Origin: Plantago major
Lineage: Eukaryota > Streptophyta > Magnoliopsida > Lamiales > Plantaginaceae
NCBI GenBank assembly: GCA_026545765.1
Contig: CM048840.1
Span: forward strand, 19,720,765 to 19,784,764
Direction of reading: 5' to 3'
DNA length: 64,000 nucleotides
Within the stretch, counting starts at the first letter, position 1. Each line of letters opens with the position of its first letter. The position numbers were made by a program, and so were the translations under genes. The notes under the pieces are model-generated. The model saw only the letters and a program-made list of their open reading frames with translations, was not told where the DNA came from and ran no database searches. This document shows, piece by piece, positions 23,001-35,620 of this stretch.

Positions 23001-25430
23001 CAAGAAAATTTTTATTGACAAATCAGATATCTGAGAGGTCAATTACCTCCGTTGGAGGCTCAGATACTTGTCTCTCAGAGACTTGTGCAGTCTCTGGAAT
23101 CTTTTCTTGTGATGAAGGCCTTGATGCCTCATCAATTTCCATATGTTGTGAGGATTGAGTGGGCAACTCCTCAACAACTTCTACTTCTTTTTTAACATGT
23201 TAAGTAGAATGTGTTAGTTTGAGAAAAATGATCAGAGATTTGTTCTTTGAAGAATATAGATATCTGAATGAAATACCTTCTCTACAGAAGGTTCAGATAC
23301 TCGTTTTTTCAGAGACCTTGGAAGTCTCTGGATTCCTCTCTGAAGAGATAGACTTTTAAGTCTCTTCATTTTTCTTCTCAGTTGGAGCCTATTAGAAACA
23401 AACACTTTATTAGTCAAGTGTATAAAGCACATATCTGAGTTATATCTTTAGGAACTATTTTCTACCTGTGAGACAGGCTCATGTTCCTTAAGTGGTGAGG
23501 CTATGGAAGCCTCCTTCTCAGATTATGAGGTAAGCTTTGCAGCTTCCTCTTGTTGTTGTGTTTCTAAATCAGCCTGTAACAAAGAAATTTCATTAAATAG
23601 CAAGATTTATCAGACACAAAAATATCACAAGTAAAGAGTTAAACCATTCAGCTACCTGAGCAATGTTAGGTTGATTGGTCTCTGGAACTTGTGAAGTTTC
23701 CATGCGTTGGTCTTGTTGTTCTTGGACCACTTCTTTGTTGGAAGTTTGAGGTACTTCAGACCTTTCCTGAGTCTGCAACTCAGTTGCCTCCCCTGGTTGA
23801 TCATTCTGAGTAGATGTCTCAGTTTGATCCCTCTCATTGAGTTGGGGAACCTGCTCTTTTGCAGGATTTTCTTCAGCGAGGAAAGATGCTGGTATCTGTA
23901 ACTCAAGTACCATTTCAGCAGTATCCACATCTGGCTGTTGTGGTTGAGACAGACTTTTGAGTGTTGAGGCAATGGCAGTATCCTCCAACACTAGAGTATC
24001 ACTCATCAGAGCATCTTCAATATGCTTCAATCTTTCCTTCTCTGATGGTGTAATTTGTCCAGTGACCTTGGACACAGTTGCTTCTTCAGCAACCTTTAAA
24101 ACAGGTGCTTGTTCAGCAACCTGTGGTGTAGGTTCTTCTTCAGATACCTCTACACTGGTTACTTTTTCAGTAACCTTACCCCTTTTTTATTTCTCTAGGA
24201 CTTGAGAGATGACTAATTCATCATCTTCATCGTCAGAGCTCTCATCAACATTAAGAACTGATTGGTCCATAATCCCTGTGGTTTCTGCAGATAGGGCTTG
24301 GTACCTACCACTACTTTCTTTAGCAGCATTGATGAGTTCATCTGCATTGATGAGTTCATCAGTAGTGGCGGCAGGTATCTGGGAATCGACACCCTCAATG
24401 GGTGTGCCTTCTGATTTGCCAGCAGACTTCTTTCGTGAAGTTCGGGGCTTCTTGGTCGCAACTTTTCCCTCAGATACCTCTTCAATTTTTCGCTTCTTGG
24501 AACCTTTCTGAGATCCAGTAACCTTTTTCATCAAATTCGTTTACTCATATTTGTAGAGTAGGTTACTGTTGGCTATGTCAGCCTTCTCTCTGAGCTCAAT
24601 GCCAAGCTTCTCCAGCAAGTAGCATATCTTTAGACCATAGCTCACTGTGGCCTTTGGCTCAGCAAGTCCCTTAGCGATTTTAGGCTCAAAGCCTTGAATC
24701 TTCTTCACAAACTTCATAAAGGCGTACTTGCCCCAATTGAAAGGGTTTTCCAGCTTTCTGTCTTGTTGCAACAAGGACATCATCATCCAGCGTTCTTGGC
24801 TTATCTGGTCAGCACCTCCTTGTAGACCATCAAAGCATCTGTGAAGAATGCATGCCAACACATCCCAGTGAACTAACAGATGTCTGGTTCTGATGTCAGC
24901 AAGCTTGAAATCAGTGGGTGTATCTTGTTTATTAGTGTCACACACACCTTATGCAATGCTTTTACACCTTCAAGGAGATCTTCATCCTTGGTGTCTATTT
25001 CAAAATCCTTTCCAAGATTTTGAAGATCAAACAACTTACAGAAAGTTGTTAAGTCCAAAAGGATTTCCTTTCCTTGGACCTTAGTTTTTATAGACACTAT
25101 TGAAGTGCCTTCAGAAACACAGGATATAATCCTGGAGTTATTGTAGAATTCTAACACATCTAGTGAAGAAACTCCACTGGGAAGAGCAGATAGAAAACCC
25201 TTGATTTGTGCATTTTCAAGCATGTCAAGAATCAGTTTCCTATCGGCTTGGTTTTCAACACTCCTCAATCATGGCACCACCCTAAATCATCCTGTGATTT
25301 GAAGTCCAATGATCGGGATCAAAGTCTCCTACCAATCGATTGTTCACTATAACCAACTCTGGTGCTTGCTTTTCAGCAGTACCAGTGGTAGAAGATTGGG
25401 ATTTCTGGGTAGACGAACGTTTAGGAGCCA
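20005..25430 (-). pseudogene. Extra coding region downstream of pol (env-like position) in the Copia element
   Basis: About 5.4 kb between the RNase H region and the polypurine tract has - strand coding character. It starts near 25430 with MAPKRSSTQKSQSS. The predicted product is hydrophilic, with long Gln/Glu/Ser/Thr-rich and coiled-coil stretches, an acidic run of about ten Glu near 20860-20880, and a conserved-looking C-terminal block with several Trp and Tyr. Sireviruses are known for an extra, sometimes envelope-like, frame in this place. I see no clear transmembrane segment or signal peptide, so an envelope role is unsupported. The region is broken. Confidence 0.5.
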
Positions 25431-26199
25431 TCTCTTTATATAGTACAAGTGTTTGAAAGTTTGAAAGAGATTTGGGTGAGAAATTAGTGATTCTTTATAG
25501 AAAAACTAACAGAGATTTGCAGAGGTTGAAGAATGATTTTTGCTATTCTTGTGCAAGGCAAAATGTCGGATTAGGTGAAAGTGATTTATTTTGCCAAAAT
25601 CCTATATATAGAGCAACGTAATTCTAACAAACATATACATACAAATTGGTTTTGTATGTACATATCTATGAATTGCAGTAAGGCGTGGGTAAAAGTTTGT
25701 TCGGCATTAAATGCATAGTGGGCCACGTCTGAATGTCTACAGTCCACTATTTACAGAGAATTAATCTCCGCCGTTAAGATCAATCGCCCATTTCATCAAG
25801 GGTCACCATTGCTTCTTCAGCAATGATCACAATCAACAATTGTAATGAATTTTGGCTATTAGCTATATGAATCACGTTTCTGTGTGAATGAGAACACTGT
25901 TTGTATCTGAGTCTATCTTATACTTATTGTCTTTTCAAAGTTTTACACAAAGATAGAAATAATACAAATTTCAAGATAGTAGTTGACTGTAGACAGTTGT
26001 ACTATTCTCCTTTGTATTCCCCCTCACTGAGTGATCTAGATATCTGAGTACCTGTCTCAGAAATCTTCAAATAGCCATTTTACCCTTTAGCCTTTGGTTT
26101 CTGGATACCCGTTCCAGATTCTTCTTCTCTGGATACCCGTTCCAGATTCCTCTTTTTTTCTCTCCTTTGATATCTTCTTCAGATATCTGAACTTTTTCA

Positions 26200-29100
26200 G
26201 TTCTTTGGTAGCTCCATTAGTCCAAGACTATGTCTTAAGGCTAAGAATCTACTTTCTTGTAGTGGCTTAGTGAAGATATCTGCAAGTTGGTCTTCAGTGC
26301 CAATCTTGAGTATCTCTATATTGCCTTTTTCAACATGGTCTCTAATGAAGTGGTGTCTAACATCAATGTGCTTTGTTCTTGCATGAAACTTAGGATTCTA
26401 AGTTATGGCAATAGCACTTGTGTTGTCACAGAAAATGGGAGTTTTCTCTTCATTGAGTCCATAGTCTCTGAGTTGTTGTTGTATCCACAATATCTGTGAA
26501 GCACAACAACCAGCAGCAATATATTCAGCCTCTGTGGTAGATGTGGCAATTGAATTTTGTTTCTTGCTGAACCAAGATATCAATCTAGCACCAAGAAATT
26601 GACAAGTTCCTGAGGTGCTTTTTCTATCAAGCAATGATCCAGCATAGTCGGCATCTGAATAGCCAACCAAACTCAATCCACTATCTTTTGGATACCACAA
26701 TCCAACTTCTACGATTACCTTTACATACCTCAATATTTTCATAGCAATGTTGTAGTGTGATTGCATTGGATTTGTCTCAAATCTAGCACACTCAGCGCAT
26801 ATTGAATATCGTGTCCATCGAGGTACGAGAGACCCAATCAATTTCCTATACTTGTGTTCTTCAACACTCTTGTCAGATTCAGTATAGGTCATTTTGGTTC
26901 CAATGCTCATAGGTATCTTAGCATTCTTTTCAGAAGGCTTTAGATTGGACTTGTTGAGCATGTCTTTTGCATACTTTATTTGACTAATGAATATTCCATC
27001 ATTGAGTTGCTTGACTTGCAACCCTAGGAAGTAATTCAATTCTCCCATCATGCTCATCTCCAATTTACATTTCATGAGTTCAGCAAAGTCTTCACAAAGT
27101 TGCTTGTCTTTAGATCCAAATATAATATCATCAACATATACTTGAACTAAAAGTAGTTTCCCATCATGGTTCAATGTGAAGATTGTTTTATCAACGTCTC
27201 CTTTCTTGAAACCACTTTCTAGTAGGTATCTGGCCAATGTGTCATACCATGCTCTTGGAGCTTGTTTCAGCCCATACAGAGCTTTCTGAAGCTTATAGAC
27301 CATCCTACTTTCTGAGGAAACTTCAAAACCTGGTGGTTGCTCAACATAGACTTCCTTAGCAAGTTCACCATTTAGGAATGCACTCTTGACATCCATTTGA
27401 TAAACTGTAAAGTCATTATGAGCTGCAAAGGCTAGAAAGAGTCTTATTGCATCCAATCTTGCAACTGGTGCATAAGATTCATCAAAATCTAGTCCTTCAG
27501 TCTGGGTGAATCCCCTGGCAACCAACCTAGCTTTGTTTCTGGTTATTTCACCAGACTCATTCATTTTGTTTCTGAAAACCCACTTGGTTCCGATTACAGA
27601 TATTCCGTCAACAAATGAAACCAGTTTCCAGACTTTGTTTCTCTCAAATTGATCCAATTCTTCTTGCATTGCAGAGATCCAATCTTGATCCTTTAATGCT
27701 TCTTCTATAGTTTTAGGTTCAATATTTGATATGAAACATCCATAGAGACAATTTGCATTTTCAGCGATTGCTCTTCTAGTTCTAACTCCTTGGTCTATGG
27801 GACCAATCACATCCTTTGCAGAATGATTTCTTATCCATTTCATAATGACTTTTGAACTAGTAGGATCAATATCATTTTGATTTGAATGTGAATCAATATG
27901 ATCTTGATGGGATACTTGTGCAGTATCTGAGATATCTGACACATGGGAAATGCCATGGATATCTGACACTTTTTCATTGTTAGAGATATCTGGAATTTGA
28001 TTTTCAGCAATCTCATTCTCAGAAACCTCTTCATGATGAAGGTTCTCAGTAACCTGTTCCATTTCTGGATTTCTCATAGGAAATTCTTCATCATGTCTTA
28101 GAGTCATCTGGTTGTTACTAAGCATAGGTTTCTATTCATCGTCAGACTCATCCCCTAAGTGAATGATTGAATTGTTTCCTTTTGAGGATCCTTTTTCAGA
28201 AGCTTTAATCATCAGTTCTTTGAACCTATCTGAGAGATCATCATTCAAGAGTACTTTCTTGTTTCCTTTATAGAATACTACATGAACAGATTTCTCAATC
28301 TTTTGCGTTCTTTTGTTGTAGATTCTATAGGCTTTGCTATTCAGAGAATAACCAAGAAATACTCCTTCATCTGCCTTTGGTTGAAATGTTCTCAAGTATT
28401 CTTTTCCATTGTTAAGAACGAAACATCTGCAACCAAACACCCTTAGATGTTTGATACTAGGGGGTCTACCAATGAAAAGCTCATAAGGAGTTTTGTCATG
28501 GTGTTTGTTAATCAAACATCTATTTTGAGTGTAGCATGCTGTGTTTACAGCTTCAACCAAATAGATTTCACTTATTTCAGTGTCAGCAAGCATTGTTCTT
28601 GCCGCTTCTTTCAGGGTCCTATTCTTTCTCTTAGCAACACCATTTTGTTGTGGTGTCCTTACAGAAGATAGTTGATGTTGTATACCTTTGCAGGTACAAA
28701 ACTCTTTTATGTACTGGTTCACAAACTCAGTACCATGGTCTGTTCTGATTACAGATACCTTGTCATTTTTCATGACTTCGAGCTTATTCAGCAAGTTGGG
28801 TATCTCAACCCTTGCATCAGATTTGTGTTTGAGAAAAACAACCCAAGTGAATCTTGAGTAATCATCAACAACAACCAGACCCTACTTCTTTCCTGCATAA
28901 CTAGTTACAGAGGATTCAAAAAGATCCATATGTAACATTTGCAGTGGCCTTTCACTGGAATGTCTAGTTTTAGACTTGAAAGATGTTTTGGATTGTTTTC
29001 CCATTTGGCAAGCTGAGCATATACCATCTTTTTTTATATGCCATTTTGGGTAAACCAACCACCAACTCTTTCTTGGCTAACTTGTTTAGAGTTTTGAAAT

Positions 29101-29560
29101 TCAAGTGACTCATTCTTTTATGCCATAGCCAATTTTCTTCAGTGTGGCTAGATTGACTCACCATGAGACATTCTTCAGTTGTGGCGAATGCCCAATCAGC
29201 AACATGAAGATTTCCTTTTCGTCTAGCAACCAAGATTGTCTGCTTTGACTCATTGTCAATCACTTTGCATAGTTTTGACTTGATCTTGACAGTGTACCCT
29301 TTGTCTACTAATTGACTCATGCTTAGGAGATTATATTTCAATCCATTTACATGTAGTACTTCAGAGATTGTAAGGGCTCCAAACTTCAGATTGCCAAATC
29401 CTATGGTTGGATTTTCATCTCCTCCAGCAAACTTGATAATTGGTCCATCATTGCACTTTCTGTAGTCAATCAGATTTGCTTTGTCTCCTGTCATGTGCTT
29501 CCCACATTCACTATCAAAATGCCACTTTGGATTAGTCTTTAGAGTGTTCTGCACAAAACA
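26200..29560 (-). pseudogene. Copia pol region: protease/GAG-pre-integrase, integrase, reverse transcriptase, RNase H
   Basis: From right to left: a pre-integrase zinc-binding part (WHKRMSHLNFKTLNKLA), integrase core wording (TDHGTEFVN, TPQQNGVAKRKNRT), then Copia reverse transcriptase ([43 protein letters not shown]) and RNase H ([17 protein letters not shown]). Integrase before reverse transcriptase is the Copia order. This region is broken. Confidence 0.85.
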
Positions 29561-29999
29561 GGAAACAGGAGATTAGGTTCTCATACCAACAATGGAACCA
29601 TATGGACTAAAGAATCTTCCAGTAGGAATTTTTTGAATGAATTTCTTAGGAACATTCTTTTGTCTAACAGGAACATAAGGAGGAATTCTAGTTAAATGAT
29701 TAGTATCATTGTTATCAAGAACTATTTTCTTCCTTGGTGTGTTCCTAGGTGCTCCATTTGGTGCTTTCAGATACCTGTCAGTTTCTGAGTCTGCTTCTCA
29801 GCAAACTTAGCTTTCCTTGCCAGATTTCTTCTAGCCCTGGCATTCAGATTTTTAGTGGCTTGACTCATCTTTCACTTCTGATAATTGCTGTGAGCAATTC
29901 TAGCCTTTAACCATCGTTCTTTCTCTTGTTTGTACTCACGAGCAAGTTGTTTCCCGATGGCTTTATAGCCAATACCATTCCGAGCACCTAGTGCTATCT

Positions 30000-31292
30000 G
30001 AGATCTTTTCTCAGCAGCTTTGCTAGTCTCTGGGTAATCTATTTTCTTTCCAGAAAACGTGACATAGGAGATTCATCCTTTCTGAGAGACATAGCACTGT
30101 GGGTGATTACACTTTTCAGTGTTATGTTTCTTTTCAGAAACATTCCCAACAGATTTCTTTTGGACTTGTTTATCCCACAAAGATTTGGTCGCAACTGCCT
30201 TTCCTTTGTCAACAACCTTAGCTTTTCGGCGACATCATGGGTTGTTTGGGAACCACCTTGCTGAGCACTGACAAATGTTCTTCTTTTATCACTCTTATTC
30301 AGAGTGGTAGAACTATCTATTTGTGTGTCCAGCCCAAGTCCTCTCTTTTCTGAAGGATCTCTTAAATAAGATTGTACTTCAGTAAGAGTGTCACTAGCTT
30401 TGGCATAAGATTGAAAAGATAGTTCTTTCTTTTTGAGTTCTTCATTCCTAGAAAGAAGATCTTCACATTTCTTTTTAAGATTTGCCAATGCTTCTTCATG
30501 TGACTTTTCAGTCTCAGATATCTGAGTTTTGAGAGATGCAATTTCGGCATCCTTTTCCTCAGATATCTTGAGTAATTTTGAATTTTCCTTTTCAAGAGAA
30601 TTCTTTTCTTCTTCAAAGATTTTGGCTCTAGCTCGGACCATTAGAAATTCTCTTTCGTAGAGATCAAGTTCTCTTCGGAGATGTTCCATATCTTTGATTC
30701 CTTCCTCATCACTTTCATAAGTATAACAAGAGGTTTGTGTTACCTCTCACCCATTAGACAAGGTTCAATGTTGGAGATGTCTGGGAAGATTTCTTCAGCC
30801 AGTCCACATACTTCTTTCTTCTTTTGACCAAAGTCAATCACTTCATGAGAAACACCGCACATTTTTGGAGAAGGCAATGTGGAATCATCTGAGTCCTCAT
30901 CCTCAGAATCAGACTCAATGTCTAGAGCATCCAGTTGGAGTTGTGTCTTTTTCCGTTCTTCAGTGAGCAGAGCTCTATGGCCTCTCTTGAAGTTTCTCCT
31001 ATCTTTCTTGTCACCTGTCTTTAGCTTGTTGAAGGTAGGGCAATCCTTCTTGAAATGACCAGGTTTCTGACAATAGAAACAGATATCGTTTCGATTTACC
31101 TTCCTCGATGCTGATGCTTTCTGGCTTGTTCGTGAGCTTTGCATATTTTTGTACTGGTGATAGTTTGAGCCTAGATGCTTTTTCAGCTTCTCTTTGGCTT
31201 TTCTTCTCTCTATTTCCCGACTGACATATTTTCTCATTTGCTATACAGCAAGAGCATCCTCAGTCACCTCCTTGTCTTCCTTCTTTTTAGAA
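30000..31292 (-). pseudogene. Copia gag, distal part, with zinc knuckle and coiled coil
   Basis: This contains a CCHC zinc knuckle (CFYCQKPGHFKKDC) that binds RNA in the virus-like particle. A Lys/Glu-rich coiled-coil stretch then leads toward the protease. Its link to proximal gag is interrupted by the CACTA insertion at 31293. Broken. Confidence 0.7.
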
Positions 31293-31309
31293 CACTACAA
31301 GAAATCCGG

Positions 31310-31580
31310 CATTTAGCGACGGATATATTTCGTCGCTATTTAGCGACGAATCGCTAATTTTAGCGACGGAATGGAGACGGATTGAGCGAATTCTCAATCC
31401 GTCTCTAATCCGTCGCTATATTAGCGACGGATGTTTTTCCGTCGCCAAATAGCGACGGATAAAAAATCCGTCGTTATTTAGGGACGGATATTTAATCCGT
31501 CCCTAAATAAGTTGACCGGATTAAAAAAAAAAAAAAAATTTAAAATTGTAAATAGCGACGGATCGCGATCCGTCGCTAAA
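31310..31580. repeat. Left subterminal repeats of the CACTA element
   Basis: At least ten copies of a 10-12 base motif, GCGACGGAT or its complement, lie in both orientations, many as back-to-back pairs able to form hairpins. Confidence 0.85.
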
Positions 31581-32353
31581 ATCAATATACTATTGGCCTT
31601 CATCTCCAGTAGAACCATTTCTGCGCGTTTCTTCTCTTCATTTCTTCATTCGCCAAATCTCTCTTTCCGGCCAAATCTCGACCGTTCCGGCCAATTTCGG
31701 AGTCTTCTCGAAGCCTGTGGGACAAGGAGCTCGTGTGGTCAACAAATTTCATCTTTTTTCAGCTAAATTGAAGGTATTTTGGCTAAAACCCTAACTTTGC
31801 CAAATTTGGAGATTTTGTTAATTTCGACTAATTTGAGCAATTGCATGTTTATTGTAAGTATGTAGTAGTTAGTTAAGCTTATATTACGTAGTGTGTTAAC
31901 TTTGAGATGTTCAATTGATATATTGATTGTGAATTTGGATTTTTAGTATAATGTTAAGATGTTGGAAGTATGTAGGGTTGTTAATTTGATATTTTCGTAT
32001 ATGTAGTAGGATTAGAATGATTTAGTTGAGTGTTTTGGAACCCTTACTTGTTGTCAAAATTGGGAATTTTGTTAATTTCGACTAATTAGATCAATTGTAT
32101 GTTTATGGGAGCTATAGTATACTAGCTAGCTAACTTTGTGCAATTGATATATTGATTGTGAATTTGTATTGTTAATTAGTATAATGTTAGGATGTTTGTA
32201 AGTACGTAGTAATTTTGATTCGATAAATTCGTATATATACACTAGATTATCAAGATTTAATTAAGTGTTTTGAGACTAGTTGGTGATTATGTTAACGTAA
32301 AATGCATGTTATAAATCTAATAATTGTAGACGTGTCAGGCTAATCATATAATT

Positions 32354-33438
32354 ATGAATCCCGATCGTTCATGGATGTACCGTCGCATAGTGAATGGCAG
32401 AATTCAGTCTAGTTTTGTGGAAGGGGTTGAATCCTTCATCACTTTTGCGCTTACACAAACTACTTGTTTGAGTGGGGGGAAGATGAAGTGCCCTTGCAAT
32501 GCGAATAAATGTAGGAATAAACAATTTTTGCCTCCTGAAACGGTAGTGGAGCACTTGAAACGTAAGGGGTTCGTGTCTCAGTATGAGGTATGGTGTTATC
32601 ACGGTGAGACACGAGCACCGTTCATGGATTATGAGCATCTCTCAAAGCGTAAAAGGAAGGAGAAAATTGTGATCGGAAGTACTCAAAATGCGTCTACATC
32701 TGATGCTAATTATGATCATGAACGGATGGAGCAAATGGTGTATGATGTTGCGGGTCCAGAGTTCATGGACACCAGGGAGCCAGTAACCGAGGGGGATGTG
32801 GAGGAGCCTCCGAATCCTGCGGATCAGGTGTTCTTTGACTTGCTAGAATCAGCAAAGAAGCCGATTTATCCGGGATGTAAGCTGAGTGAGTTGTCTTTGT
32901 TGGCTCGGCTAATGAGGTATAAGGCTAATGGCCAGCAATCTGAAGCGAGATTCAATGAATGATGTCGGATCTTTGTCCGGAAGAAAATCTAGTTCCCACC
33001 AACTTTTACCAGGCGAAGAAAAAGATGCGGGGGATGGGGTTGCCCATGGAAACCATAGATTGTTGTGAGGATATGTGCATGATCTATTGGGGGGAGGATA
33101 AAGATCTACTGAAGTGCAAGTTCTGTGGTAAGGACCGGTATAAGCGTTACAAGGAGGGGGATGCAAAGAAACGTCAGAAGAAAAATCTACCACATAAGAA
33201 AATGTGGTATTTTCCTCTAGCACCTCGTTTGAAGAGGTTGTACGCTTCAAGTGCTTGTGCCGATAAAATGCGGTGGCACAAGGAGCGAGTAATCCCAGAA
33301 GAAGAGGGTAGAATGGAGCATCCATCAGACTCACCCGCATGGAAACAGTTCGATAAGACTCACCCGCATGGAAACAGTGCCGATAAAACCGGTGTTGTTC
33401 CCCAATGGCAGGAACAAGTAAGTATTATGGAGTTGTAG
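32354..33438 (+). pseudogene. CACTA TNP2 transposase, N-terminal remnant
   Basis: The frame starting MNPDRSWMYRRIVNG is the transposase-associated domain of plant CACTA TNP2, with Cys-rich CPCNANKCRN and a CWYHGE-like WCYHGE. After a one-base shift near 32957 it continues as FNEMMSDLCPEENLVPTNFY, then DCCEDMCMIYWGEDKDLLKC and WYFPLAPRLKRLYAS, the usual lead-in to the catalytic core. The core itself (several hundred residues) is missing. The frame instead runs through a direct repeat of CTCACCCGCATGGAAACAGT (near 33338 and 33359) into unrelated sequence, which suggests an internal deletion. Confidence 0.8.
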
Positions 33439-33517
33439 AACATACACTTAAGATAAATATATGTTACATGATTTTACTAATGAATATTTGTTTCTTGTTT
33501 TGTCTCATTGATAACAG

Positions 33518-35035
33518 GTTTTGGCCTCCGGATGCCTCGGACAAACTAGGCAAAATCTTCAGGGGGAGGCGGGAGATGCCGGGACAGGGAGGCGAGAAGT
33601 GGTCAAACGTTCCGGACCGGATGAAGCACTTTTACTTCGACGAACTGCGCGTAAGCTTAATGTTACAATGAATGCTTTATTTGTTCTTTTAATCATTGTG
33701 TTAATGTGTGTGGTATGTTAGCCACTATATCTGTGAGTGGTATGTTAGCCACTAAGCCTGTTTTGATGTGTTAGTCACCATTTATGAACTTGTTGTGTTG
33801 TTTGAGTGGTATGTTAGCCACTGAACTTGGGTGATATGTTAGTCACCATTGTGTTAGTCAATTTTAGGACAATTTGAGTGGTATGTACTTGAGCTTGTTT
33901 TGATGTGTTAGTCACCATTTATGAACTTGTTGTGTTGTTTGAGTGGTATGTTAGCCACTGAATTGAATTGTTGTAGGACTACTACATTTCAGTTTCATTT
34001 GAGTGTTATATTTAAATTGTTATATTTCTTTATACTTGTGTAATTTTTACTTTGAATGGAATTGTTGTAGAAGGACTATTTCATTCCCAATGCGCTCGTG
34101 TCCCAGTTCTACACCGTTTTCGAGACTTTAGGGTCCGACACCTACAGGAAAATGGTCTACAAAATGAAGGAGACACGCAGGCAGCCAACTTGGGTGGGGG
34201 ATGACGAGTGGGCACTGTGGTTGACGTACTGGAATGATCCCTTCGTCCAGGATCAAGCGTACAAGAACAGACAAAACCGTTTATGAGCCATGATGATGCA
34301 CGCGCCAGACATCACTATGGGTCGCGAGCTGTTGTTAGAGATCACGTGATGGAGGTTAGTAAATATGTTGTTTATGACTTGGAATATAATACATAACAGT
34401 TTTTAGCTTTCATTTCAATCAACTAACTAATTGTTTGCACATATGTTTTTTTTAGGCCAATAGAGGACAGCAGAAGAGTGCTCTGTACCACTTCAAGAAG
34501 GCTAAGCTGAAGAATGGCATATGGACTGACGTGAGGGCCGAGCGTATTGCGGTATGTTTCTTTCTTAAGGTTAACATGTGTATTTGAGTATTTTAAAGTG
34601 ATTCCTAAAATTGCATCTCATTTCGTATGCAACCAACAATTGCAGAGTGAGGTCGAGAGGAGGATGGACGAGAGGATGATCGACGGTCATGAGCTGTCAA
34701 TTGAAGAGCAAGACCAGATCTTCTTCGAGGTCAACCCAATGGACAGCAAGGGTCGAATGTATGGATTGGGAAGTTTGGGCTCTTCCATGAGTTCTGGTAG
34801 CTTTTCAGTGTCCCAGGGATCAGGATCGCGATCTAACCTCTACACGCAGCAGCAGGTTAACGAGATGATGACTCCTCTCCAACAGGAAATAGCTGCGACC
34901 AAGGCAGCTTACGAGCAAGTGCTTGAGGAACAGGCTCGTATGGCCCAGCGGATGGACGCTTTGACCCAGATGTTCAGTAGCTCTTCCCAGTCTCACCCAC
35001 CGCCTCCTCCCGATTATCCTCCCGATTATTCTTAG
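33518..35035 (+). pseudogene. CACTA TNPA-like (Transposase_24) gene
   Basis: The likely exons are about 33518-33651 (PDRMKHFYFDEL), about 34073-34340 (WALWLTYWNDPF), about 34456-34551 (KNGIWTDVRAER) and 34646-35035 (SEVERRMDERMIDGHELSIE, DSKGRMYGLGSLG, then a coiled coil DEQ/EEQARMAQRMDALTQMF). The product would bind the subterminal repeats at the transposon ends. A frame disagreement near 34285-34310 suggests decay. The intron at 34552-34645 sits at the same codon as the matching intron of the second CACTA element at the right end of the window. Confidence 0.7.
33700..33990 (+). repeat. Intronic repeat of GTGGTATGTTAGCCACT
   Basis: At least four copies of GGTATGTTAGCCACT and several of TGTTAGTCACCAT lie in the TNPA-like intron. 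A block of about 60 bases containing CATTTATGAACTTGTTGTG occurs twice (near 33780 and 33917). Confidence 0.75.
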
Positions 35036-35221
35036 TTACATCAGACTTGTTATGGATAATTTGACACTATTTCACCTTCTAATTCTTGTTTCGGATTATT
35101 TGTAGATAATTTATATTATTTCGGATATATTAATGCAATTTAATTGTTTCGGGTATATTATCTATGACTATATTATGTGAAAAAACAGGTGAAACAGAAA
35201 TATTAAAAAAAAAAATTTAAA

Positions 35222-35605
35222 ACAGTGAATTTAGCGACGGAAAAAAATCCGTCGCTAAATTCACGAACTAAGGCGAATTAGCCCGTTGAAATTTAGCGAC
35301 GGATTTTTTTCGTCGCTAAAAGTCAACCGAACTAAGCCGGCTTAGTGTTGGGATTTAGCGACGGATTTTTTCCTTCGCTAAATCCCGTCTCTAATTAGCG
35401 ACGGATACGAAATCCGTCACCAATGCGGACGGACTGGTCAACGGATTAATCCGTCGCCAGTTCGTCGTTATTTAGCGACAGAATATCTATCCGTCACCAA
35501 TAAAAATTGTGACGGCTATTTTGGAGACGGAGGGTTATCCGTCGCTAAGGATTTAGCGACGGATCGGCCCAGTTTTAGCGACGGATAATTCCGTCGCTAA
35601 AACTC
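35222..35605. repeat. Right subterminal repeats of the CACTA element
   Basis: More than ten copies of TTAGCGACGGAT or complement lie in mixed orientation, matching the left end. Confidence 0.85.
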
Positions 35606-35620
35606 GTTTTTTTTGTAGTG

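Larger units (their letters stand above)
31293..35620 (+). mobile_element. CACTA (En/Spm) DNA transposon inserted in the Copia gag region
   Basis: The ends are CACTACAAGAAATCC and the complementary GTAGTG, flanked by a 3-bp duplication GAA (31290-31292 and 35621-35623), the diagnostic CACTA target size. Both subterminal regions are packed with TTAGCGACGGAT and its complement ATCCGTCGCTAA, the binding sites for the TNPA-type protein. At 4.3 kb it is much shorter than autonomous members. It carries only the first part of a TNP2 gene, followed by a TNPA-like gene, so it is an internally deleted and probably non-autonomous copy. It is younger than the Copia element. Confidence 0.92.
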
